Both the position numbers and the translations under genes were made by a program. From Halomonas gemina (lineage in GTDB: Bacteria; Pseudomonadota; Gammaproteobacteria; Pseudomonadales; Halomonadaceae), in contig NZ_JAMJPK010000005.1 in assembly GCF_023554995.1 (NCBI RefSeq), forward strand, positions 62,001 to 126,000: a stretch of DNA of 64,000 nt, given 5' to 3'. Positions 8,328 through 16,505 of the stretch are shown piece by piece. Within the stretch, counting starts at the first letter, position 1, and every line of letters starts with the position of its first letter. Under the pieces are notes generated by a model, which was given only the letters and a program-made list of their open reading frames with translations, made no database searches and had not been told where the DNA came from.

Positions 8328-8402
8328 GGGATGAATCCTCTCTTTCCTGACGTTTTGCGCTGGGGCGCAGTGCCGGATGGCTTATCTCTGAGTCGATTAT
8401 AG

Positions 8403-8415
8403 GAAACGGCGTTTC
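8403..8415. promoter_or_regulatory. PsrA-like inverted repeat upstream of ompW copy B
   Basis: GAAAC, three bases, GTTTC. The published Pseudomonas PsrA site is a (G/C)AAAC-N2-4-GTTT(G/C) repeat, and this matches it fully. PsrA is a fatty-acid-responsive TetR repressor. No psrA gene is in the window, so the link is inference. Confidence 0.35.
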
Positions 8416-8508
8416 TATAAGTCTTGTAAAAAATTGTCATGGCCGTGATAGCCGATAAGATATGGCTTTAACGGCATAACCCTGTCGCGGCTGGGCGACG
8501 AGGCCGTC

Positions 8509-8543
8509 GCCGACATGCAACACTTGTACAAGAAAATGTCGGC
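8509..8543. promoter_or_regulatory. nested palindrome upstream of the small membrane protein gene
   Basis: Outer arms GCCGACAT (8509-8516) and ATGTCGGC (8536-8543) are perfect inverted repeats, and the 10-base palindrome CTTGTACAAG lies inside them at 8523-8532. It could be an operator or an RNA hairpin in the leader of the 8615 gene. No regulator is known. Confidence 0.35.
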
Positions 8544-8614
8544 ATGTGGTGCTCGGGGCTCGCGTCCTGGCCGTGAATCGGCTTGACTGGGGGCAGGCGA
8601 CAAGGAGAGCCGAG

Positions 8615-8908
8615 ATGGAGACCGAGACACGTCGACGCCTGCCCGGCGTGACCCTGGGGGCGATGCTGCTGGCGGCGGTACTGGCGCTGTGGCTGCTGTG
8701 GCAGCCCGCCCTGATCAGCACGTTGCCGATGGGCGTGCGCCTGCCGCTGATCGGGCTGGGGGTCTGGGCGCTGGGGGCAGCCTTCATGGCGGCGATGGGG
8801 CTGGAGGCGCGTCGGCCCTGGCTGCGGCGGATGACCACGCCCCCCTGGAGCCTGGTGGCGCTCGGCGCCTTCACCCTGGTGCTGCTGGTGCGGGTGGTCA
8901 TGGCCTGA
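8615..8908 (+). CDS. small three-helix inner membrane protein, unknown function
   Basis: 97 aa. The ATG at 8615 follows an AAGGAG site at 8602, which decides it over an upstream in-frame start. After a short charged N terminus (METETRRRLPG) there are three hydrophobic segments at about residues 12-30, 38-60 and 78-96, with a basic loop (EARRPWLRRMTTPPW) between the second and third. I do not recognise a family. It stands alone between minus-strand genes, with a shared terminator downstream. Confidence 0.65.
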   Translation: METETRRRLPGVTLGAMLLAAVLALWLLWQPALISTLPMGVRLPLIGLGVWALGAAFMAAMGLEARRPWLRRMTTPPWSLVALGAFTLVLLVRVVMA

Positions 8909-8963
8909 TCCGCCGTGACGGGCCGTGCAACGTCGGCAAGCACAAGACCAGCCGCAAACGAGA

Positions 8964-8985
8964 AAAGCCGCCCGAGGGCGGCTTT
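8964..8985. terminator. bidirectional terminator between the small membrane gene and putP
   Basis: A 10-bp perfect stem (AAAGCCGCCC / GGGCGGCTTT) with a 2-base loop. The minus-strand side continues TTCTCGTTT, so it best serves putP, but it can also end the convergent plus-strand transcript. Confidence 0.75.
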
Positions 8986-9019
8986 CTACTCTGCTTATGC
9001 GCCAGTCAGGCGCGCTCCG

Positions 9020-10510
9020 TTAGCGAGTGATCTGCTGATATTCACCGGCGTCGGCAGTCACGTTGCTCACTACCAGGATGGCAATGAAGGACGCGATGAA
9101 GCCGGGAATGATCTCGTACACGCCGGGACCGCCCATGAACGAGCCGTTCCAGCCCAGTGAAATCCAGATCATGACGGTGGCGGCACCTATGACCATGCCC
9201 GCGATGGCGCCGGTCCCGTTGGTGCGCGACCACATCAGCGACAGGATGATCAGCGGGCCGAACGCCGCACCGAAGCCGGCCCAGGCATTACTGACCAGCC
9301 CCAGAACCTGAGAGTCCGGGTTAGAGGCAATGACGGCTGCCACCAGACCAACCAGTATCACACTGATCCGACCTACGAGGACGGTCTCCTTGTCGGTAGC
9401 TTCTTTACGCAGGAACAGGCGATAGAAATCCTCGGTCAGTGATGAAGACGACACCAGAAGCTGGCTGGAAATGGTGCTCATGATCGCCGCCAGCAGTGCC
9501 GCATAGAGGAAGCCGGTGACCAGCGGATGGAACAGCAGGTTTGCCAGGATGATGAAAATGGTCTCCGGATCCTGGACATCCAGGCCGTTGCGGATTGCAT
9601 AGGCCCGGCCGAACACACCCAGAGAGATCGCACCAATCAGGGAGATGAGCATCCAGCTCATGCCGATGTTACGGGCAATGGGAACATCCTTCAGCGTCCG
9701 GATGGCCATGAAGCGCACGATGATGTGCGGCTGCCCGAAGTACCCCAGCCCCCAGGTCACCGCAGACAGCCAGCCGATAAAGGTCAGTCCCTCCGTCCAG
9801 GTCAGCAGCGTGGGATCGACCTCATTCAGGGTCTGTGACGCCTGGGAGAAACCCCCGCCACCTTCGCCAAAGAGCACCACCGCCGGCATGATCACCAGGG
9901 CCAGCATCATGATGCAGCCTTGCACGAAGTCCGTCAGGCTCACGGCCAGGAAGCCGCCGACGACGGTATAGGCAAGTACCACGCCCAGTGTGATGTAGAC
10001 GCCCGCCGCGTAGTCGCTCATGCCTCCGATGTTGATGACGTCGGAAAATGCGCTTTCGAACAGCTTGCCGCCTGCCACCAGGCCTGACGCCGTGTACACC
10101 GCGAAGAAGACCACGATGACGATAGCGGATACCGTCCTCAACGACATGGCGCGGGTCGGGAACCGGTTCGCCAGGAATTCCGGAATGGTGATCGCATTGC
10201 CATAGTGCACCGTCTGTTCGCGAAGGCGTGGTGCGACCAGCGTCCAGTTGAAAAACGCCCCCACGAGCAGGCCGATGCCGATCCAGGCCTGACCTAAACC
10301 CGATACAAAGAGCGCACCGGGCAAGCCCAGCAGCAACCAGCCACTCATGTCGGAAGCCCCGGCCGAGAGTGCCGCCACTTGTGGACTGAGCTGTCGGCCA
10401 CCCAGCATGTAATCCTCAGAGGTGGACGTGGCCTTGCGCATCGCATAAAAGCCGATGGCGATCATGAGCGCAAAGTATGCAAAAAGACTGATCCATACAC
10501 CAATAGCCAT
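9020..10510 (-). CDS. putP: PutP, sodium/proline symporter
   Basis: 496 aa, about 12-13 membrane segments, of the sodium:solute symporter family. Diagnostic stretches are SEDYMLGGRQLSPQVAALSAGASDMSGWLLLGLPGA, FFAVYTASGLVAGGKLFES, GWGLGYFGQPHI-type WGLGYFGQPHIIVRFMA, and SSQLLVSSSSLTEDFYRLFLRKEA. It imports proline with Na+, as nitrogen and carbon source or osmoprotectant. It lies downstream of putA with a small remnant ORF in between. The DNA is visibly less GC-rich than putA, with more A- and T-ending codons, suggesting separate origin. The ATG at 10510 is the first in-frame start that gives the family N terminus. Confidence 0.95.
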   Translation of the reverse strand: MAIGVWISLFAYFALMIAIGFYAMRKATSTSEDYMLGGRQLSPQVAALSAGASDMSGWLLLGLPGALFVSGLGQAWIGIGLLVGAFFNWTLVAPRLREQTVHYGNAITIPEFLANRFPTRAMSLRTVSAIVIVVFFAVYTASGLVAGGKLFESAFSDVINIGGMSDYAAGVYITLGVVLAYTVVGGFLAVSLTDFVQGCIMMLALVIMPAVVLFGEGGGGFSQASQTLNEVDPTLLTWTEGLTFIGWLSAVTWGLGYFGQPHIIVRFMAIRTLKDVPIARNIGMSWMLISLIGAISLGVFGRAYAIRNGLDVQDPETIFIILANLLFHPLVTGFLYAALLAAIMSTISSQLLVSSSSLTEDFYRLFLRKEATDKETVLVGRISVILVGLVAAVIASNPDSQVLGLVSNAWAGFGAAFGPLIILSLMWSRTNGTGAIAGMVIGAATVMIWISLGWNGSFMGGPGVYEIIPGFIASFIAILVVSNVTADAGEYQQITR

Positions 10511-10528
10511 AAAAACTTCTCCCGATTA

Positions 10529-10648
10529 TTAGGCCGGACGTAGCTCCGGCATCTTGTTGGTAGGTCTGCAGGCCAGAACACTGATGGCGAGCATCACGAT
10601 CAGGTCGAGCGCGAACGTGAGGCCGATGGTGGCATCGTTTTCAACCAT
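10529..10648 (-). pseudogene. 39-codon PutP N-terminal remnant (or small membrane protein) between putA and putP
   Basis: An ORF with a good ribosome site (GGAGGG, 7 bases before the ATG). Its peptide, MVENDATIGLTFALDLIVML then AISVLACRPTNKMPELRPA, aligns by eye with the first membrane helix of PutP proteins (E. coli: LVTFCVYIFGMILIGFIAWRSTKN), but stops where the DYILGGR motif should begin. The simplest reading is a leftover 5' end of an older putP that was replaced by the present, compositionally different putP. It may still be translated as a one-helix microprotein, since the reading frame and ribosome site are intact. Confidence 0.5.
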
Positions 10649-10686
10649 AGGGGGTCCCTCCATGTTGTTGTATTGATGAGTGAGGT

Positions 10687-13600
10687 TCACTCGTCTCCCA
10701 GCGCGAGTAGTGACGCATTGCCACCCAGGGCGGCTGTATTCACGGTCACCGTCTTCTCGGTGGCGAAGCGCAGCAGGTAGTGCGGTCCGCCGGCCTTGGG
10801 TCCGGTGCCGGAGAGCCCCTGGCCGCCGAATGGCTGAACGCCGACCACGGCACCGATGATATTGCGGTTGACGTAGATATTGCCAACGCGCATCTTCTTC
10901 GCGATCTCCTCGGCGAAAGATTCGTTGCGGCTGTGCACGCCGAAGGTCAGGCCATAGCCTCGCCCGTTGATGGCGTCGACCACCCGGTCGATCTCGCTGG
11001 CCTTGTAGCGCACGATGTGCAGTACAGGGCCGAACTGCTCGCGCTCGAGCGCCTCGATGCCGTCGATCTCGAAGGCCACCGGCGCGACGAAGGTGCCGTC
11101 GGCCGTCTGTGCCGGATCGAGGCGTGTCTCGGCCACCAGGCGACCCTCGCCCTTCAGCCTCTCGATATGGGCGGTAAGGCCCTGGCGGGCGTCCTCGTCG
11201 ATCACCGGGCCCACGTCCGTCCCCAGGTCGCGGGGGTCGCCGACCTGCAACTCGTCCATGGCCCCCTTGAGGATCTCGATGACCCGGTCGGCCACGTCCT
11301 CCTGAAGGTAGAGCACCCGCAAGGCCGAGCAGCGTTGGCCGGCACTCTGGAAGGCCGAACGGACCGCGTCCACCACCACCTGCTCGGGCAGGGCGGTGGA
11401 ATCGACGATCATGGCGTTCATGCCACCGGTCTCGGCGATCAGCGTGGGCAGCGGGGCATTGTCGCGCGCGGCCAGGGCGCGGTTGATGATCTGGGCGGTG
11501 TCGGTGCCACCGGTGAACACGACCCCGGTGATGCGCGGGTCGCTGGTCAGCACGCTGCCCACGGTGGGGCCGTCGCCGGGCAGTAGCTGCACCACGTCTC
11601 GGGGCATGCCGGCCTCGTAAAGCAGCTCGATCACCCGGTGGGCGATCAGTGAGGTCTGCTCGGCGGGCTTGGCGAGCACGGTGTTGCCGGCCACGGCGGC
11701 GGCGACCAGCTGGCCGCAGAAGATCGCCACCGGGAAGTTCCAGGGGCTGATGGCGGCGAACACGCCCTTGCCACCCATCATCAGGTCGTTGGATTCGCCG
11801 GTCGGCCCCGGCAGACGGGTCGGTTTGGCGAAGAGCTCCTCGGCCTTCATGGCGTAGTAGCGGCAGAAGTCCACCGCCTCGCGCACCTCGTCGATGCCGT
11901 CGGTGAGCAGCTTGCCGCCCTCCCGGGAGCAGAGCGTCATCAGCTCGGCCATGTGCGCTTCCATCAGGTCGCCGAGGCGACGCACGATGGCGGCGCGCTC
12001 GGCCACCGGCGTGGCCTCCCAGCGCGGGAAGGCCGCCCAGGCGGCGTCCAGGGCCTTGCCGGCCTGCTCCTGGGTGGTCCACTGGATGGTGCCGACCTGG
12101 CGACGGCGGTCGTAGGGGCAGGTCACCTCATGGGTATTGGCCGGGTCGGCCTTGACCTCGAAGGCCAGCAGCGGACCGGCCTGCCAGGTCTTGTCCATGG
12201 TCTTCGCCATGGCGTCCATCAGCGGCTGATACTGGCTGCGGATGTTGAGGTCAAAGCCGCGGGAGTTGCGACGCCTGGGGCCATAGATGTCGGCCGGCAG
12301 CGGAATCTGCGGGTTGGCGTAGCGGCCGTACTGGCGCAGGGTATCCACCGGGTGCGCGCAGAGCGACTCCACCGGCACCTTGGGATCCACCAGCTGGTGC
12401 ACGAAGGAGGAGTTGGCGCCGTTCTCCAGCAGGCGGCGCACCAGGTAGGGCAGCAGGTCCTTGTGGGCCCCCACCGGCGCATAGATGCGGCAGTAGGTAC
12501 CCTCGGGGGCACGCTTCAGGGCGGCATCATAGAGCGCCTCGCCCATGCCGTGCAGGCGCTGGAACTCGAAGGCCCGGGTGGCCTCGTTGGCCTGCTCGAG
12601 GATGGTGCTGATGGTATGCGCGTTGTGGGTAGCGAACTGCGGGAAGATGTGCCCGCGAGTCGCCTCGGAGAGCAGGAAGCGCGCGCACACCAGGTAGGCG
12701 ACGTCGGTGGCGGCCTTGCGGGTGAAGACCGGGTAGCCGTCGACGCCGAGCTGCTGGGACTCCTTGATCTCGGTGTCCCAGTAGGCGCCCTTGACCAGGC
12801 GCAGCGGGATCTCGTCGCCCTGGGACTCGGCCAGGCGGTTGAGGTAGTGCAGCACCGGCAGGGCGCGCTTGGAATAGGCCTGGACCACCAGGCCGAAGTG
12901 GCCCCAGCCCTTGCAGGTCTCGCTCTCGTAGACGGCGCGGAACACCTCCAGGGAGATCTCCAGGCGGTCGACTTCCTCGGCATCGATGGTTATCGCGACG
13001 TCACGCTCGCGGGCCATGGCGGCGAGCTCGCGCACGCTGCCGACCAGCTCGCGCAGCACCTGCTTGCGGCGGCCGAACTCGTAGCGTGGGTGTAGGGCCG
13101 AGAGCTTGATGGAGATCGAGGGCGAAGGGGTCTTCGACGACAGCGCCCTGCTGGTCTTGCCGACCTGCTCGATGGCGCGGGCATAGTCGTCGAAATAGCG
13201 CCTGGCATCGGCCCGGGTGCGGGCGGCCTCGCCGAGCATGTCGTAGGAGTAGGTGTAGCCCTTGTCGAACAGCGGCTTCGAGCGCTTCAGCGCCTCGTCG
13301 ATGTCACGGCCGAGCACGAACTGCCTGCCCATGATCTTCATGGCCTCATACATGGCGCGGCGGATCACCGGCTCGCCCATGCGGTTGACCATCTTGTTGA
13401 TGAAGGTCGAGGGCCTTCCCTCGCGCGGCTTGTCCATGGTCACCACGCGCCCGGTCATCAGCAGCCCCCAGGTGGAGGCGTTGACCATCCAGGACTCGCT
13501 CTTGCCGACGTGGGCCTTCCAGTCGGCCGGGCCCAGCTTGTCCTCGATCAGGGCATCGGCGGTGGCCTTGTCGGGAATGCGCAACATGGCCTCGGCCAGG

Positions 13601-13878
13601 CACATCAGCATCAGCCCCTCATGGGTGTCCAGGCTGTACTGCTGAAGCAGCTCGTCGATGGTATCGACGGCGGTATCCATCTCGCGGACCTCGCGCACCA
13701 GCTCGGCGGTCTTGCCGGCGATGCGCCGGAAGTCCTCGCTATCGGCATCGAGGACCTTGACCAGCTCGCCGACGAAGGCGTTCTCGTCGACCACGTAGTG
13801 GTCACTGATGCGGGCGAAGAGGGTGTCGAGTTCCTGGCGCCAGGTGCTGGCGTCGAGCATGGTGTGGGCGTTGAGCAT
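10687..13878 (-). CDS. putA: PutA, bifunctional proline dehydrogenase / pyrroline-5-carboxylate dehydrogenase
   Basis: 1063 aa. It oxidises proline to glutamate at the membrane, feeding electrons to quinone (FAD domain) and NAD (aldehyde domain). The proline dehydrogenase barrel spans about residues 150-480 (SIKLSALHPRYEFGRR, LRLVKGAYWDTEIK, YCRIYAPVGAHKDLLPYLVRRLLENGAN). The dehydrogenase domain covers about 560-1040, with AAISPWNFPVAIF, GGTDTAQ and the catalytic cysteine in SAGQRCSALRVLY. It starts directly with the arm domain and lacks the N-terminal ribbon-helix-helix repressor of E. coli PutA, so it cannot autoregulate by DNA binding; the AraC gene upstream likely does so. ATG 13878 has a GGGGGA site. 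Confidence 0.96.
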   Translation of the reverse strand: MLNAHTMLDASTWRQELDTLFARISDHYVVDENAFVGELVKVLDADSEDFRRIAGKTAELVREVREMDTAVDTIDELLQQYSLDTHEGLMLMCLAEAMLRIPDKATADALIEDKLGPADWKAHVGKSESWMVNASTWGLLMTGRVVTMDKPREGRPSTFINKMVNRMGEPVIRRAMYEAMKIMGRQFVLGRDIDEALKRSKPLFDKGYTYSYDMLGEAARTRADARRYFDDYARAIEQVGKTSRALSSKTPSPSISIKLSALHPRYEFGRRKQVLRELVGSVRELAAMARERDVAITIDAEEVDRLEISLEVFRAVYESETCKGWGHFGLVVQAYSKRALPVLHYLNRLAESQGDEIPLRLVKGAYWDTEIKESQQLGVDGYPVFTRKAATDVAYLVCARFLLSEATRGHIFPQFATHNAHTISTILEQANEATRAFEFQRLHGMGEALYDAALKRAPEGTYCRIYAPVGAHKDLLPYLVRRLLENGANSSFVHQLVDPKVPVESLCAHPVDTLRQYGRYANPQIPLPADIYGPRRRNSRGFDLNIRSQYQPLMDAMAKTMDKTWQAGPLLAFEVKADPANTHEVTCPYDRRRQVGTIQWTTQEQAGKALDAAWAAFPRWEATPVAERAAIVRRLGDLMEAHMAELMTLCSREGGKLLTDGIDEVREAVDFCRYYAMKAEELFAKPTRLPGPTGESNDLMMGGKGVFAAISPWNFPVAIFCGQLVAAAVAGNTVLAKPAEQTSLIAHRVIELLYEAGMPRDVVQLLPGDGPTVGSVLTSDPRITGVVFTGGTDTAQIINRALAARDNAPLPTLIAETGGMNAMIVDSTALPEQVVVDAVRSAFQSAGQRCSALRVLYLQEDVADRVIEILKGAMDELQVGDPRDLGTDVGPVIDEDARQGLTAHIERLKGEGRLVAETRLDPAQTADGTFVAPVAFEIDGIEALEREQFGPVLHIVRYKASEIDRVVDAINGRGYGLTFGVHSRNESFAEEIAKKMRVGNIYVNRNIIGAVVGVQPFGGQGLSGTGPKAGGPHYLLRFATEKTVTVNTAALGGNASLLALGDE

Positions 13879-14065
13879 CTAGGTCCCCCGGTTGTAACCC
13901 GTCGTCAGAGGGCAGGACCCGGCCGCTGCGGCGAAGGGTCGCAGGCGGTCGCGGGGCATTCCCAGAGGTTAGGGCGGCAGGCGGGGTCTTGCTTGTCGAT
14001 TTGCCGGCCCGATTTCACGTTTCCACGGTTTTTGGCCGCAGGAGGGTTGAATTTTCGACCTTCGT

Positions 14066-14866
14066 CTAACGGCATGGGGCGGGCGAGGCGAGCCGTTGGC
14101 CCCCGGCGCGGCGCAGCTGGCTGGGAGGGTGACCGAAGGCCTGCCGGCAGGCCCGGGACAGGGCGCTCTGGCTGGTGAAGCCGGTCAGGGCGGCAATCTC
14201 GGAGAGCGGCAGGTGGCTCTGCTGCAGCATCTGCCTGGCGCAGTCGAGCCGGCGGCGCATCACGTACTGCCAGGGGGAGAGCCCCGTGCGTTGACGGAAG
14301 CGTTCGCTGAAGTGCGCCTCGCTCAGGCAGGCCTCGGCGGCCAGGTCGGCCACGCGCAGTCGGTTGCCCAGGTGGCGGTCGATGAAGCGGTCGAGGGCGG
14401 CCAGGTCGAGGGGGCGGCCAGGTGCCGGCGGCTCGGTGGCCAGACGGGCATGCAGGGAGCCCAGCAGGGTGCCGGCCAGGCGCTCGTTGTGGAGGGGGTC
14501 GATGGGCGCCTGGCGGGAGAGCAGGCTGAGCTCATGGAGCAGGAAGTCCAGGTAGTGGCGCAGCGAGGTGTCCAGCGCGAAGAAGCGCGGGGCATCGAAC
14601 AGGCGCACCAGTTCGTGGTGATGCCCGGTGACCGCGAAGGTATCGCAGGGCAGGTCGAGGATCAGCTGGCGGTTGTCGCCGGTCCCGGCGTAGTAGTGCA
14701 TGTGGTTGGCCGGCACGATGCAGCCCGAGAAGGCCGAGATGGAGCCTCCCAGCCCCTCGATCTCGAACTCCGCCTCGCCGCGCAGGCCGATCACGATCTG
14801 GTGGAAATCGTGGGCATGGTGGTGGATCGCGGTGTCGAGCGGGATCTGGCGGATGGCACTGGTCAT
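14066..14866 (-). CDS. AraC-family regulator, probable activator of putA/putP (PruR-like)
   Basis: 266 aa from the ATG at 14866, which has a GGAGG site 6 bases upstream; a longer frame starts inside the next gene. The N-terminal part is a cupin-like sensor (HHHAHDFHQIVIGLRGEAEFEIEG). The C-terminal part holds two helix-turn-helix motifs (RVADLAAEACLSEAHFSERF and PLSEIAALTGFTSQSALSRA). It lies 187 bases upstream of putA on the same strand. In Pseudomonas aeruginosa a short PutA is controlled by the AraC-type PruR, so a proline-responsive activator role is a reasonable inference here. Confidence 0.82.
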   Translation of the reverse strand: MTSAIRQIPLDTAIHHHAHDFHQIVIGLRGEAEFEIEGLGGSISAFSGCIVPANHMHYYAGTGDNRQLILDLPCDTFAVTGHHHELVRLFDAPRFFALDTSLRHYLDFLLHELSLLSRQAPIDPLHNERLAGTLLGSLHARLATEPPAPGRPLDLAALDRFIDRHLGNRLRVADLAAEACLSEAHFSERFRQRTGLSPWQYVMRRRLDCARQMLQQSHLPLSEIAALTGFTSQSALSRACRQAFGHPPSQLRRAGGQRLASPAPCR

Positions 14867-14932
14867 GGACGGCCTCCGGCTGGGCATGTCGAGATAATGA
14901 CACCACACTCTGCCGGATGGCGCATCAACGCT

Positions 14933-14967
14933 GGGCTCCGTCCCGGGCTCCGTCCCGGGCTCAGTCC
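14933..14967. repeat. 12-bp tandem repeat, about three units
   Basis: GGGCTCCGTCCC is present twice exactly and a third time as GGGCTCAGTCC. It spans the 3' end of the small membrane-anchored gene at 14961 and part of the promoter region of the AraC gene, so copy-number change could affect either. Confidence 0.6.
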
Positions 14968-15326
14968 TGGCGGCGCTGCAGCGAGGTATGCGCCGCCAGG
15001 TGGTCGCGAAGAGCCGCGAGCTCCTCCTGGCCGGTGGCATCGAGCAGTGGCTTGCCGCGGGTCACGCGGCCATGGCGCCCGTGCTCGTCCATCAAGCGCT
15101 GGGCGCGGCGCCGGATCCCGTCCAGGTAGTCGTCATGGCGGATCGGGTAGCCGATGATGGCGTTCCATTCGGTTTCGCCGACGCGACTCTCCAGCGCCTT
15201 GTCGAACAGCTCCAGCAGGTGCTCGGGCTCGGTGCGGTAGCGCGGGGTGCCGGAGAGCATCAGCAGGGCGATCATGCCGCCGAAGATGGCCAGGCAGACA
15301 ACGAGAACCAGTAGGAAGAGGGCCAT
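14961..15326 (-). CDS. small membrane-anchored protein of unknown function
   Basis: 121 aa from the ATG at 15326, preceded by a CGGAG site. Residues 1-25 (MALFLLVLVVCLAIFGGMIALLML) form one N-terminal membrane helix; the rest is soluble and charged (FDKALESRVGETEWNAIIGYPIRHDDYLDGIRRRAQRLMDEHG). I do not recognise the family. The arrangement suggests a cytoplasmic or periplasmic domain anchored at the inner membrane. It lies upstream of the AraC gene on the same strand with 94 bases between them. Confidence 0.6.
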   Translation of the reverse strand: MALFLLVLVVCLAIFGGMIALLMLSGTPRYRTEPEHLLELFDKALESRVGETEWNAIIGYPIRHDDYLDGIRRRAQRLMDEHGRHGRVTRGKPLLDATGQEELAALRDHLAAHTSLQRRQD

Positions 15327-15651
15327 GTTTCGCGACTCCGGATGGCCGGGCCCGGTCGCCACGAGGCCCGGTGGTGCAGGATATGTCAGAGCCCAGGGCT
15401 GATGGTGGTGTGGCGGCCATCGGCGCCAACAGGCCCGAGATGCTCTCGGCTAACGGCCGATAACGAGACGCGGTCGGCGCTGATGGGAATTCTCTGCATC
15501 CCTGTCGAGAAGGCCAGAGCGTGCTCGAAACATACATGATGCCGTACACGAATCCCAGCCATCCGCGATGACGTGCAGTGACGCTGTGTGACAGGGTTTC
15601 GAGGAGAATCAGGTGCTTGCGAGGGAGGGCGGTCGCTTGATAACGCCGTGT
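15327..15651. other. 325-base gap with no feature recognised
   Basis: Between the small anchored protein gene and tRNA-Gly I see no ORF with a ribosome site, no strong hairpin and no repeat. The promoter of the minus-strand small gene presumably lies in the first ~150 bases. Confidence 0.4.
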
Positions 15652-15725
15652 TGGAGCGGGTGAAGGGAATCGAACCCTCGTCTTAAGCTTGGGAAGCTTC
15701 TGCTCTACCATTGAGCTACACCCGC
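15652..15725 (-). tRNA. tRNA-Gly (anticodon CCC)
   Basis: 74 bases with encoded CCA. Acceptor arm GCGGGTG / CACCCGC, D arm GCTC...GAGC, anticodon loop TTCCCAA giving CCC, T arm GAGGG-TTCGATT-CCCTT. It resembles E. coli glyU. It is a single gene with its own promoter. Confidence 0.95.
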
Positions 15726-15737
15726 GAGGCGATTTCG

Positions 15738-15767
15738 ATAGTAAAACCAATCGGTTAGCTTTTGCAA
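15738..15767 (-). promoter_or_regulatory. sigma-70 promoter of tRNA-Gly
   Basis: On the minus strand TTGCAA (15762-15767), an 18-base spacer, then TACTAT (15738-15743). The start of transcription would fall a few bases before the tRNA, as usual for tRNA genes. Confidence 0.7.
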
Positions 15768-15984
15768 GCCGTCCCGGGTCTTTTTTGCACTCTTCCCGCT
15801 AAGTCGCTGTTTTTCTCTGCCTTGCCGGCGCTTTCGACGGAAGGTGGCGAGCTCGGGAAACGTTCCGGCACCGAATTTTTTTCCTCTCCGACGAACTTTT
15901 CTGCGTGGCGCTGTCTGAATGGGCGTAGGCAGCAACGCGATAGCAGTCGCTAACACTGTTGCCTCCGCTTGCACTTTCGATCTT

Positions 15985-16013
15985 GCCGCCCCATGCCTCA
16001 TGGGGCGGCTTTT
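15985..16013 (+). terminator. orphan plus-strand Rho-independent terminator
   Basis: An 11-bp perfect stem (GCCGCCCCATG / CATGGGGCGGC), 3-base loop, then TTTTCTTTG on the plus strand only. The neighbouring genes (tRNA-Gly, CBS gene) are both on the minus strand and the nearest plus-strand gene upstream ends at 8908. It therefore probably ends an unannotated plus-strand RNA starting somewhere in 15770-15930. Confidence 0.7.
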
Positions 16014-16097
16014 CTTTGTCGCCACTACTTGTCGCATTCCGGTAGACGACGACACCCGGCGCCGGGCCGGGTGTCCAGGGGGCGAGGGCAGGCCGGG

Positions 16098-16505
16098 TCA
16101 GGAGTGACGCATGCGCAGCAGCGCGCTGAGCACGTCGCGACGGGTGACGATGCCCACCAGTCGGCCCTGCTCGACCACCGGGTAGACCTTGGGCTTGGCG
16201 CCGAGCATCTCCTGGGCCAGGTCGGTGATGCTCTTGTTGGGCGGCACCGAGAGCACCTCGTCGCGCATCAGTTCCCGAACCAGCGGCGGTTCTTCGTTGA
16301 GGTAGGAGCTTTCCAGCACCTTGCCCATCACGTCCTGCTCGGAGATGAAGCCGATCAGGTGATCTCGCTCGTCGACCACGGGCACCCCGGGCAGGCGATG
16401 CAGCGCCAGGCCCTCGGCCAGGGTGGAGACCGAGGTCTTGCCGGTGACCCGGTAGCAGTCGCGGGACATGATCTCGCGCACGGTGGTGGGGGCCTTGTTG
16501 GGCAT
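16098..16505 (-). CDS. tandem CBS-domain protein
   Basis: 135 aa from the ATG at 16505 (MPNKAPTTVREIMSRDCYRV); longer frames add an unlikely basic tail. It is made only of a pair of CBS domains, at about residues 8-65 and 73-133, each with the expected pattern (LPGVPVVDERDHLIGFISEQDV and VYPVVEQGRLVGIVTRRDVL). CBS pairs bind adenine nucleotides or S-adenosylmethionine and regulate partner proteins. As a stand-alone unit its partner is unknown. It is transcribed away from the Pmp3-like gene. Confidence 0.88.
   Translation of the reverse strand: MPNKAPTTVREIMSRDCYRVTGKTSVSTLAEGLALHRLPGVPVVDERDHLIGFISEQDVMGKVLESSYLNEEPPLVRELMRDEVLSVPPNKSITDLAQEMLGAKPKVYPVVEQGRLVGIVTRRDVLSALLRMRHS

Noticed and set aside
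15705-16055. 116-aa basic minus-strand frame over the tRNA-Gly promoter
   Set aside because: It overlaps the tRNA and its promoter, has no ribosome site and is merely R/K-rich.
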